Below, in pieces: positions 24,195 through 31,455 of a stretch of DNA of 35,249 nucleotides. The stretch is from positions 1-35,249 of the forward strand of contig VBNH01000051.1 in NCBI GenBank assembly GCA_005878095.1. Direction: 5' to 3'. A model generated the notes under the pieces. It searched no databases. It was not told the origin of the DNA and saw nothing but the letters and a program-made list of their open reading frames with translations. This DNA comes from Gammaproteobacteria bacterium (GTDB lineage Bacteria > Pseudomonadota > Gammaproteobacteria > Steroidobacterales > Steroidobacteraceae). The position numbers and the translations under genes are program-made. The number at the start of each line of letters is the position of its first letter. The first letter of the stretch is position 1.

Positions 24195-25418
24195 ATGCCG
24201 GAGTTTGCCAGCGTCGAACAGATCCGCCGCCACTTTCCGGCGCTCGCGCGCACGCACAACGGCCATCCGGTGGCCTATTTCGATGGTCCGGGCGGGACGC
24301 AGGTTCCGCGCCGAGTGGTGGCCGCCATGACCGAGTACCTGCTGCAGCACAACGCGAACACCCACTGGGCGTTTGCGACCAGCCAGGAAACCGACCAGGC
24401 ACTGTTCGAGGCGCGCGGGGCGTTGGCGGACTGGATCGGGGGTTCTGCGGACGAGATCGTGTTCGGAGCCAACATGACCACGCTCACGCTGCATCTCGGC
24501 CGTGCGCTCGGGCGCGAGTGGCGGGCGGGGGATGTGGTGGTCGTTACCGAGCTCGACCACCACGCGAACTCCGACACCTGGCGTGCGCTCGCAAAAGAGC
24601 GCGGCCTGGAAGTACGCACCATCAGGATGCGACCCGAGGATGGCCGCCTCGACCAAGAAGACGTGGCGCGGAAGCTCACTCCCGGGACGCGCCTGTTGGC
24701 GGTGGGGGCGGCCTCCAACGCGCTCGGCACCATCAACCCTGTCGCGCAGCTCGTCCAGCAGGCGCATGCGGTGGGTGCGCTCGCGTTCGTGGACGGGGTG
24801 CATTACGCCAGCCACCACATGGCGGATGTGCGGGCCTGGAACTGTGATTTTTTCGTCTGCTCCGCCTACAAGTTCTACGGGCCGCACGTCGGGGTGCTGT
24901 GGGGACGACGCGAACTGCTGGAGAGACTGGATGCGCCGCGGGTCGAACCCGCGCCTGCGCAGGCCCCGGATCGCCTGGAGACCGGGACTCTGAACCACGA
25001 AGGCATCGTCGGGGCGGCCGCGGCGGTCGACTTCCTCGCCTCACTCTCGCAGGCTCAGGTGCCGCGTCGCGAGCGGCTCGGGCGCGTGTCGCAATGCCTG
25101 CGGCAGCGCGGAGCGGAGCTGCTGCGGCGGCTGTGGGAGGGCTTGCGCGCCATTCCCGGAGTCGAGCTCTACGGTCTGCCGCCGGGTGGCGAACGCGTGC
25201 CCACGGTGTCCTTCACGCTCGCCGGACGGGATGCAGCCGATGTGGCCACTGCACTTGCGGCGCGCGGCATATTCGTGTCGCACGGCGATTTCTACGCGAG
25301 CACCGTGGTGCGGGTGTTGGGTCATGAGCGCGATGGCTTGGTGCGCGCCGGCTGCGCGGTGTACACGAGCGCAGATGAAGTCGAGCGGCTCGTCGAGAGC
25401 GTCCGGCATCTGCTGTGA
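24195..25418 (+). CDS. cysteine desulfurase-like PLP enzyme (aminotransferase class V)
   Basis: The 407-residue protein is a fold-type I PLP enzyme of the cysteine desulfurase-like group. It has YFDGPGGTQVPRRVV (29-43), NTHWAF, ELDHHAN (His122 for ring stacking), VDGVHYASH (Asp200, His203) and the PLP lysine Lys226 in CSAYKFYGPHVG. TGTLNHEG further on is also typical. Its relatives are annotated as cysteine desulfurase-like, but unlike IscS or SufS many have no proven desulfurase role, and no Fe-S assembly genes are nearby. The reaction could be a desulfurase, kynureninase-like or other beta-lyase step. The ATG at 24195 has GAGGTG upstream at 24184-24189, which makes the GTG at 24189 unlikely. 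The LuxR-type regulator starts 164 bases downstream on the same strand. Confidence 0.87.
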   Translation: MPEFASVEQIRRHFPALARTHNGHPVAYFDGPGGTQVPRRVVAAMTEYLLQHNANTHWAFATSQETDQALFEARGALADWIGGSADEIVFGANMTTLTLHLGRALGREWRAGDVVVVTELDHHANSDTWRALAKERGLEVRTIRMRPEDGRLDQEDVARKLTPGTRLLAVGAASNALGTINPVAQLVQQAHAVGALAFVDGVHYASHHMADVRAWNCDFFVCSAYKFYGPHVGVLWGRRELLERLDAPRVEPAPAQAPDRLETGTLNHEGIVGAAAAVDFLASLSQAQVPRRERLGRVSQCLRQRGAELLRRLWEGLRAIPGVELYGLPPGGERVPTVSFTLAGRDAADVATALAARGIFVSHGDFYASTVVRVLGHERDGLVRAGCAVYTSADEVERLVESVRHLL

Positions 25419-25515
25419 GTGCGGGGGCACTGTCCGCTGCCGCCGACACCTCGCTGGCGCTTGCCATCCGCCGACGGGTGGAAAAAAATACCGAATTCGC
25501 GGAGCCACTTGCGAA

Positions 25516-25545
25516 TTGCGCGGTCATACCTTGAACCGGCATAAC
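25516..25545 (+). promoter_or_regulatory. possible sigma70-type promoter for the LuxR-type regulator
   Basis: TTGCGC (25516-25521) and CATAAC (25540-25545) are separated by 18 bases and resemble -35 and -10 boxes, with 3/6 and 4/6 consensus matches. Transcription would then begin near 25552, giving a leader of about 30 bases to the ATG at 25583. The match is weak. Confidence 0.22.
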
Positions 25546-25582
25546 AAGGATGCCCCAAAATGATGCCTCAGGAAGCCGGCCG

Positions 25583-26293
25583 ATGAAGCTGCGCGTTCTC
25601 GTCGTGAGCAACGTGCGAGTCGTGCGGGAGGGCTTGAGCTTGATCCTGGCGCAGCGCGGTGGAGTCGATGTCCTCGGCACCGTCGACCTGTTGCATGCCG
25701 GGGATCGCTGTGCGCAGTTGCACCCGGATGTGATCCTCTTCGATGCCGCGCGCCAGGACAACGTCGAGTTCGTGAAGGACCTCGTTGCGTCCGCGCCTCA
25801 CTCCAAGGTCGTGGCGTTCGGCGTCAAAGAGACTGACGAGGAGATTCTGGCGCTGGCGGCGGCGGGCACCGCGGGCTATGTGCGCGAAAGCGCCGAGAGC
25901 GGCGCTGTGGTCAGAGTGCTCGAGCAGGTGATGTGCGACGAGCTGCCGTGCTCACCGCGGGCCGCCGCGTCGCTGTATCGCCACGTGGCCGTGCTGTCGC
26001 AAGGTGGCAACGACCCGGTCGGTGTCGGCAACGGCCACGCCGGCGGCATGCCGCTGTCGCGGCGCGAGCTGCAGATCGCGCATCTGATCGATTGCGGGCT
26101 CACGAACAAGCAGATCGGCCGCCGGCTGGGAATCGAGGCCGCGACGGTCAAGAACCACGTCCACAACCTGTGCGAGAAACTCAAGGTACACCGGCGCGGC
26201 GAAGCAGTCGCGCGCATCCGTGTCATCTCGCGCGGGCTCGCGGCGTTGCCCGCTTCGGCGCCGGCTGCGCATCCGACGCTCGAAGCGAGCTGA
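25583..26293 (+). CDS. LuxR/NarL-type regulator with degenerate receiver domain
   Basis: The 236-residue protein has a receiver-like N-terminal domain (1-117) and a LuxR helix-turn-helix (157-212: LSRRELQIAHLIDCGLTNKQ, then TVKNHVHNLCEKL). In the receiver, Asp54 (ILFDAA) remains. The acidic pair after strand 1 is replaced (VVSNVRVV instead of VVDDH), the conserved Thr/Ser is Gly80 (AFGVKE), and the conserved Lys is Arg101 (GYVRES). Phosphorylation of the usual kind is therefore unlikely. The start at 25583 is preferred over an ATG at 25550, because the conserved strand begins there and AGGA lies upstream. No partner kinase is adjacent. It may control the upstream desulfurase-like gene, itself, or the convergent peptidase unit; its stop is only 14 bases from the peptidase stop. 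Confidence 0.87.
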   Translation: MKLRVLVVSNVRVVREGLSLILAQRGGVDVLGTVDLLHAGDRCAQLHPDVILFDAARQDNVEFVKDLVASAPHSKVVAFGVKETDEEILALAAAGTAGYVRESAESGAVVRVLEQVMCDELPCSPRAAASLYRHVAVLSQGGNDPVGVGNGHAGGMPLSRRELQIAHLIDCGLTNKQIGRRLGIEAATVKNHVHNLCEKLKVHRRGEAVARIRVISRGLAALPASAPAAHPTLEAS

Positions 26294-26307
26294 CACTTAT
26301 CAGAAGA

Positions 26308-28182
26308 TCAGAAGAATCTCCCTGCCGCCAGCGGCACCGGCGGCCACGCCGCCGCCGGCCACCCCTGCCATCCCTGGACCGACATGGGCCAATAGGCGGG
26401 CATGATGGGCATGGCGACTCGCTCCGCGCCGTCCGCACCAGCAGCAAGCCCCAGGTTGAAGCCCTGGGCTGCTGGCACGCGCGCCAGCTCCGGCACACCC
26501 GCGCCACCGCGTAGCGGATCGGGTATACGCGCTACTGCGCTCGCTCGGATCAGCTCGAACAGAGCGTGCACGCGCTGCTCCGAGCGCACTCTGAACGGTC
26601 CGTCGCGAAACAGGGGATGATTCGCCAGCACCAGCGCGGCGAGACCCGTCACGTGTGCCGCCGCCACAGAGGTGCCGTCCGCGGCCATGTAGCCACCGCC
26701 GGGAACCGTCGACACGACCGCCACCCCGGGCGCGGAAACCCCCACCTGCGGACCCGCGGCGCTGAAGCTCGCCGCGAAGATCCCGTCAGCGCCGATCAGT
26801 TGCGGGATCACGCTGAGAACGTGAGAGCTGTCGGCGGGAAATTCCCTGAGCTTGCCGACCGCGGCGACCGCCATCACCGCGGGCAGCGCCGCCGGGAACG
26901 CGAGTGGGCCGCCGGAGTTGCCCGCTGCCGCGATGCACGCGATGCCTTTGCGCCGCGCCTCCTGCAGCTTCTGGCTCACCAGCTCGGAGAATCCGTCACT
27001 CACGACGCTGATGTTGACGAGATCGAGCTCGCGTTCGATGCATTCATCCAGCGCCGCCAGCAGGTCGCTGACGCGGCCCTCCGGAATGACCTTGAACACG
27101 TGCAGCTCGGCCTCGGGCGCGCAGCCGCTGACGCCCTGCTCGGTGCTCGCTGCGTTGATGATGCCGGCGCAGTGCGTCCCGTGCGACACGAAGTCGTGGG
27201 TCCAGCCTGTATCTGCGCCGCCCGTGGTGAAGTCCTTGCCGCGCGTGACGTGCCGCAACAGCGGATGTGAGTTGTCGCAGCCCGAATCGATGATGCCGAT
27301 CCTCACCCCGCTGCCGGTGAAGCGGCCAGCGATCGGATCGACCCCCATCAGGCGCTGACCCCAGCCGGGCAATCGCGCACTCGGAAAGTTCGGGTAGGAT
27401 TCTGACAGGGGTCGCAGCTTGACCGTATTGGTAGCCGAGCCGAGGCGCGGCGCGTAGATGAGGCGATCCCAGTGATTGGCGGCAGCCCTGATGTACAGCG
27501 TCTGGATTGCCTCGACCGTGCCTCCGAAGAAAGTGAGCCGCGCGGTTCCGGTTTCGTCAGTGAGCGCCTGGGCCGGTAAGCCGTCTCCATCGATGACGAC
27601 CGTCGCCCTGGCGAGCGGTTGATCGCGTTCGCCGATCACGCGAATGGAAACCTCGGTCGCGATGGAGCGCAGCGGCAGCAGCGTGCCGATCGGCGCGATG
27701 CGCGCAGGCAGCGACAGGTAGTCGGCACAGGCCAGCAACGAGTCGCGTTCGATGATCAGATGCGGCGGTGCAGCCGCGCGCAGTCGCTGCGCCTTGCCCT
27801 CGTCGATCTTGGCCACCACCACCTCGCTTACGCTGCGGCCATCGGTCATGAAGGGCTGCGTACCGCCGAGCTTGATGCGCTTGAGAACTTCGACGTTCTC
27901 CTGATGACTGAGGTAATCGACGACGCCGTCCATGGAAAATTGCGGATAGGCGAATGGCGGGCCACCCGGCGCAGTACGGGTGCCGATCACGTAACGCTCA
28001 CGCCGTCTGCCGGGGAGTGATGCGTCGAGTGCGCCGACCCCGGGCTCCCGGGACCGGCTCTGCGTCCCCGTGGTCTTCCTCATCGAGTCATCGCCAGCCT
28101 CGCCGGTCTTCTTGATCGCCGCGCCGGGCCGCTCCTCTTTCATCGCCGCGCCGCCGGGCCGCTCCTCTCTTTCTTGAGCCAT
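26308..28182 (-). CDS. subtilisin-like (S8) serine peptidase with long N-terminal region, no signal peptide
   Basis: A 624-residue protein. The peptidase domain (about 285-570) has an intact triad: Asp299 (GIIDSGCD), His334 (SHGTHCAG) and Ser505 (DGTSVAAAH), with oxyanion Asn422 (AAAGNSGGP). The first 50 residues are hydrophilic and charged, with a tandem EERPGGAAMK / EERPGAAIKK. There is no signal peptide, so the site of action is cytoplasmic unless an unusual export route is used. Residues about 60-165 may be an inhibitory propeptide (VDYLSHQENVEVLKRI). About 175-250 looks like an Ig- or transthyretin-like insert (EVSIRVIGERDQPLARATVV). The start is fixed by GGAGG nine bases before the ATG at 28182. 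It follows the repeat protein gene by 111 bases on the same strand, probably in one transcript. The substrate is unknown; the neighbour is an obvious candidate. Confidence 0.9.
   Translation of the reverse strand: MAQEREERPGGAAMKEERPGAAIKKTGEAGDDSMRKTTGTQSRSREPGVGALDASLPGRRRERYVIGTRTAPGGPPFAYPQFSMDGVVDYLSHQENVEVLKRIKLGGTQPFMTDGRSVSEVVVAKIDEGKAQRLRAAAPPHLIIERDSLLACADYLSLPARIAPIGTLLPLRSIATEVSIRVIGERDQPLARATVVIDGDGLPAQALTDETGTARLTFFGGTVEAIQTLYIRAAANHWDRLIYAPRLGSATNTVKLRPLSESYPNFPSARLPGWGQRLMGVDPIAGRFTGSGVRIGIIDSGCDNSHPLLRHVTRGKDFTTGGADTGWTHDFVSHGTHCAGIINAASTEQGVSGCAPEAELHVFKVIPEGRVSDLLAALDECIERELDLVNISVVSDGFSELVSQKLQEARRKGIACIAAAGNSGGPLAFPAALPAVMAVAAVGKLREFPADSSHVLSVIPQLIGADGIFAASFSAAGPQVGVSAPGVAVVSTVPGGGYMAADGTSVAAAHVTGLAALVLANHPLFRDGPFRVRSEQRVHALFELIRASAVARIPDPLRGGAGVPELARVPAAQGFNLGLAAGADGAERVAMPIMPAYWPMSVQGWQGWPAAAWPPVPLAAGRFF
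28115..28168 (-). repeat. imperfect tandem repeat at the start of the S8 peptidase gene
   Basis: A 24-base copy (28115-28138) and a 27-base copy (28142-28168) share ATCGCCGCGCC and GGGCCGCTCCTCT; the second has one extra GCC codon. On the coding strand they give the repeated peptide EERPG(G)AA. The repeats keep the reading frame, which is typical of slippage or small duplication in a disordered protein segment. Confidence 0.7.
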
Positions 28183-28224
28183 CGAACTGTCCTCCATACT
28201 GATGGTGAGGTCGCCGCGTCGCGT

Positions 28225-28242
28225 GGCGCCGCGGCAGGCGCC
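28225..28242. other. GC-rich inverted repeat between the repeat protein and peptidase genes
   Basis: GGCGCC-GCGGCA-GGCGCC can fold into a 6-base-pair stem with a 6-base loop. It lies 43 bases upstream of the peptidase start, inside the presumed shared transcript. It has no U tract, so an mRNA processing or attenuation role is more likely than termination; chance in GC-rich DNA is possible. Confidence 0.22.
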
Positions 28243-28293
28243 GGCGGGCTTCACTCCCGTCACGGCGGCCTGCCGAGGCACACGGCCCCGGTG

Positions 28294-28881
28294 CTATTGA
28301 ATGGTCTGCGCCCGATTGGTGCCCCATCCCTGTGCCTGGGGGGTGAATCCACCGAATGCGCCCGGCGTCGCGCCGGTGAAGGGACTCTGTGCGAAGTACT
28401 GACCACCAAAGGCACCCAGGGCGCCCGGATGAGTCTGAAGGCCTTGCACAGCCAGCTGCTGCACGAGTTGTTGGAGCCCGATGCTGATCTGCTGTGTCAC
28501 GGCGGTCTGGGCGGAGATCTGCTGCGCCAGCTGCCCGAGCAACAGGACGATCTGTTGTGCCGGTTGGTGTGCGCCCGCATAGCCGGCAAAGGAGCCGAGG
28601 AGCGGGTTGTACGCCAGCGGACTCGGCGCAAACGGACTCGGCGCGAATGGAGTCTGCAGGAACGGACTCGGCGCAAACGGACTCGGCGCGAACGGAGTCT
28701 GCAGGAACGGACTCGGATACATGCCTGCCAATGCGGGCTCGTGAGCGAACGGCACGTAGCCGGCGTATGCGCCCGGCTGCCCAAACAGGCCCGGGGTCAT
28801 TTGCGGCCACCCCGCCCCCTGCAGTCCGGTAAACTGAGGTATGAATCCTTGCGGGGAATAGTGTGAAAAGTTTGACAGCAT
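28294..28881 (-). CDS. Pro/Phe/Gln/Gly-rich low-complexity repeat protein of unknown function
   Basis: A product of about 195 residues that I do not recognise. The first third is aromatic and Gly/Pro rich (GLFGQPGAYAGYVPF). It is followed by five-residue repeats PFLQT-PFAPS-PFAPS, present twice in tandem. A Gln/Leu/Ile-rich amphipathic segment then follows (IVLLLGQLAQQISAQT, IGLQQLVQQLAVQGL), which should form helix or coiled coil. The C-terminus is again Gly/Phe/Gln rich. There is no signal peptide and almost no charge. Such composition suggests self-assembly or a scaffold, but this is inference. The ATG at 28881 has GGAGAG eight bases upstream; the in-frame ATG at 28896 (adding five residues) lacks one. 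It is the first gene of a unit with the S8 peptidase. Confidence 0.7.
   Translation of the reverse strand: MLSNFSHYSPQGFIPQFTGLQGAGWPQMTPGLFGQPGAYAGYVPFAHEPALAGMYPSPFLQTPFAPSPFAPSPFLQTPFAPSPFAPSPLAYNPLLGSFAGYAGAHQPAQQIVLLLGQLAQQISAQTAVTQQISIGLQQLVQQLAVQGLQTHPGALGAFGGQYFAQSPFTGATPGAFGGFTPQAQGWGTNRAQTIQ
28621..28710 (-). repeat. two 45-base tandem copies, each of three 15-base units, in the repeat protein gene
   Basis: Copy 1 (28621-28665) and copy 2 (28666-28710) differ at one base (T at 28648, C at 28693). Each holds two near-identical 15-base units beginning ACTCGGCGC and one diverged unit beginning AGTCTGCAGG. They encode PFLQT-PFAPS-PFAPS twice. The near identity, including silent positions, points to a recent duplication. 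Confidence 0.95.
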
Positions 28882-29097
28882 TTGGAAACTCTCCATGTGA
28901 TTCAATTGAAGGCTGAAGCGTCACCGACAGTGCTGTTTTCGTCGGTACCAACGTTCATCCTCGGCCAAGGGCTGGCCGTGCGGGAATAGTCCAAAGATCC
29001 CACCCAGGGTTACAAGGACGGGCTAGGCGCGCGGTCTAGTCGGCATCGGGAGACAAACCCGTGGACGACGCGACGGCTCGACGCGCTATGGCCTGCC

Positions 29098-31395
29098 GTG
29101 CGCCGAACGGTGGTAGATTACTCGACAAGGTCTGCGCCGGTGTTGCAGAGAATCGCACGCGTATTCGCGGTTGCGGCGGTAGTCGTCACTGGCGCTCACG
29201 CCCATGCGCTCGAGCCTGCCGAGGATGGCGCCAGTCCCGTTGATTGGGTCAATACCTATATCGGCACCGGCGGCGGCGGATCGGACTACGGCGGCACGAT
29301 GCCGTTCGTCACCACGCCTTTCGGGATGACGAACTGGACCGCGCAGACGCGCGAGAACCGTATCAGCGTCAGCTCTTACGCGTTTGAGGACAACACGATC
29401 TCGGGGTTCATCGGCACCCACCAACCGGCCATCTGGATGGGCGACTACGGCTACGTGACGCTCATACCCGAAGTCGACGACATCAAGACCGCCGCGGCAA
29501 GCCGCAGGCTTCCGTTCTCACGCAGCCACGAGGTCACATCCCCGGATTACTATTCGGTGCTCATGGATGCGGGAGCCTCACGGCAGATCCGCACCGAGAT
29601 CACCGCGACCGACCACTGCGGGTTCCTGCGATTCACGTTTCCCGCGCACTCCAGGGCGAGCGTCGTGGTCGAAGCCACTCGCACGGGCGTCATGGGGTTC
29701 GTGCGCATCGATCCCGCGGCGCGCGAGATCGTCGGCTATAACCCCGACCGCATGGACGCATACCTGAGCAACATACGGCTGCCGAATTTCAAGGGGTATT
29801 TCGTCGTCAGGTTCAACAGGGCCTTCGTCGCGCACGGGGTGTATACCGGCGAGGCGCTGCGCTCCGCAGAGGCGACGGCTCAGGACCCGAACGTCGGCGC
29901 GTACGTGAGCTTCGATACCCATGCCGATCAGGTGGTGCAGGCCACCGTCGGAACTTCATTCATCAGTATCGAGCAGGCGCGGGCGAATCTGCGAGCGGAG
30001 ATTCCGGCATGGAATTTCGACGCCGTGCGCGCGCAGCTGAAGAGCACCTGGAACGAAAAACTCGCCATGGTGTCGATCGAGGGTGCCTCCGAGGACGAGC
30101 GCCGCATCCTGTATACGGGGCTCTACCACGCGCTGCTGTACCCGAAGCTGTTGTCGGAGCACGGCCGCTACTACAGCGCTTTCGACGACCGGGTGCACGA
30201 CGGAGTCTCCTACACGGCCTATTCGCTCTGGGATACGTTCCGCGCCGAGAACACACTGTTGACGATCCTGGCTCCCGAGCGCATCGACGACCTGGTGCGG
30301 GCGTTGCTGCAGGACTACCAGGAGGGCGGTTGGATGCCGAAGTGGCCGAACCCCTCCTACACCAACATCATGATCGCCACGCACGCGGATTCGGTCGTGG
30401 CCGAGGCCATCAACAAGGGCTTCCACGGCTTCGATTACCGGCTGGCGTACGAAGCCGCATACAAGGACGCCATGACGCCGCCCGAGGGTGATACCACACG
30501 TGACTGGCACGATCGCCAGCCGCAGGTCCCCTATGAGGCGCGTCCCGGCCTCACGTATTACAAACGGCTCGGGTATGTTCCGGTCGACAAGACCGCCGAG
30601 GCGGCCTCGGAAACGCTCGAGGATGCCTATGATGATTTTGCGGTCGCGCAGGTCGCCAAGGCGCTCGGCAGGGACAAGGATTTCCGGTTCTTCATCAATC
30701 GTTCGCGTAACTACCGCAATCTCTTCAACCCGGCGCGGGGCTTCATGCAGGGACGAAACGCCGACGGCTCGTGGGCGCGCCCGGAGGATGGCTGGACCGA
30801 GGGCGATCAGTGGGTCTACACGTATTCCGTGCTCCACGATATTGCAGGCCTGATGGCGCTGATGGGTGGGCCGGGCAGGTTCAATGCAACGCTGGATGAG
30901 CACTTCCAGGGCGGGCACAACCGGCACGATAACGAGCCCAGCCACCACTATGGATATCTGTACGACTTCAGCGGCCAGCCGTGGAAGACGCAGTTCAGAG
31001 TGCGCGAGATCGCCCGCGATTCTTACCAGAATCGACCCGCCGGCGTATTGGGAAACGAAGACTGCGGCCAGATGTCGGCGTGGTACATCTTCACGGCGAT
31101 GGGGTTCTATCCGCTCAATCCCGTGTCGGGGAATTACATGATCGGCAGCCCGCTGTTTCGCAAATTCACGCTCAATCTGCCCGGCGGCAAGCGGTTTGTC
31201 ATAGCCGCGCCGCAAAACTCCGCGACCAACGTTTACATTCAGTCCGCGAGATTGAACGGTGAGCCGCTCCACGTCCCGGTCGTGACGCACGCCCAGCTCG
31301 AGGCCGGCGGGCTGCTCGAGTTCGACATGGGCCCGGCGCCGTCGCAGTGGGGCTCGAGTTGGAGTGCAGCGCCGCTGCCTGAATTGCCCGATTGA
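29098..31395 (+). CDS. GH92-family alpha-mannosidase-like glycoside hydrolase, exported
   Basis: The 765-residue protein covers the GH92 family. The N-terminal beta-sandwich domain begins VDWVNTYIGTGGGGSDYGGT with MPFVTTPFGMTNW; the catalytic (alpha/alpha)6 domain follows. Family motifs include YTAYSLWDTFRAENTLL, GGWMPKWPNPSYTNIM, HDNEPSHHYGYLYDF and GNEDCGQMSAWYIFTAMGFY (near 650). GH92 enzymes are calcium-dependent exo-alpha-mannosidases. A hydrophobic segment ending AHAHALE (about residues 17-38) looks like a signal peptide, so it should act in the periplasm or outside. The GTG at 29098 has no clear ribosome binding site, and the true start may lie a few codons downstream. No SusC/D-like or other glycosidase gene is beside it. 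It is divergent from the repeat protein gene and convergent with the DNA ligase gene. Confidence 0.92.
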   Translation: MRRTVVDYSTRSAPVLQRIARVFAVAAVVVTGAHAHALEPAEDGASPVDWVNTYIGTGGGGSDYGGTMPFVTTPFGMTNWTAQTRENRISVSSYAFEDNTISGFIGTHQPAIWMGDYGYVTLIPEVDDIKTAAASRRLPFSRSHEVTSPDYYSVLMDAGASRQIRTEITATDHCGFLRFTFPAHSRASVVVEATRTGVMGFVRIDPAAREIVGYNPDRMDAYLSNIRLPNFKGYFVVRFNRAFVAHGVYTGEALRSAEATAQDPNVGAYVSFDTHADQVVQATVGTSFISIEQARANLRAEIPAWNFDAVRAQLKSTWNEKLAMVSIEGASEDERRILYTGLYHALLYPKLLSEHGRYYSAFDDRVHDGVSYTAYSLWDTFRAENTLLTILAPERIDDLVRALLQDYQEGGWMPKWPNPSYTNIMIATHADSVVAEAINKGFHGFDYRLAYEAAYKDAMTPPEGDTTRDWHDRQPQVPYEARPGLTYYKRLGYVPVDKTAEAASETLEDAYDDFAVAQVAKALGRDKDFRFFINRSRNYRNLFNPARGFMQGRNADGSWARPEDGWTEGDQWVYTYSVLHDIAGLMALMGGPGRFNATLDEHFQGGHNRHDNEPSHHYGYLYDFSGQPWKTQFRVREIARDSYQNRPAGVLGNEDCGQMSAWYIFTAMGFYPLNPVSGNYMIGSPLFRKFTLNLPGGKRFVIAAPQNSATNVYIQSARLNGEPLHVPVVTHAQLEAGGLLEFDMGPAPSQWGSSWSAAPLPELPD

Positions 31396-31455
31396 TCGAT
31401 CCGAGCCTCGCCATCGCGGTGCCGGGCGCAGGCGGCGGGGGTCCGGTCCGCGGCC

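Noticed and set aside
24195..25418. Assigning the PLP enzyme as IscS or SufS in Fe-S cluster assembly.
   Set aside because: It belongs to the cysteine desulfurase-like side branch and has no isc or suf genes nearby, so a gene symbol is not justified.
25464..25488. Hairpin CCATCCG-CCGA-CGGGTGG followed by seven A residues after the desulfurase-like gene.
   Set aside because: The run after the stem is A, not T, on the plus strand, and on the minus strand the T run comes before the stem, so it is not an intrinsic terminator in either direction.
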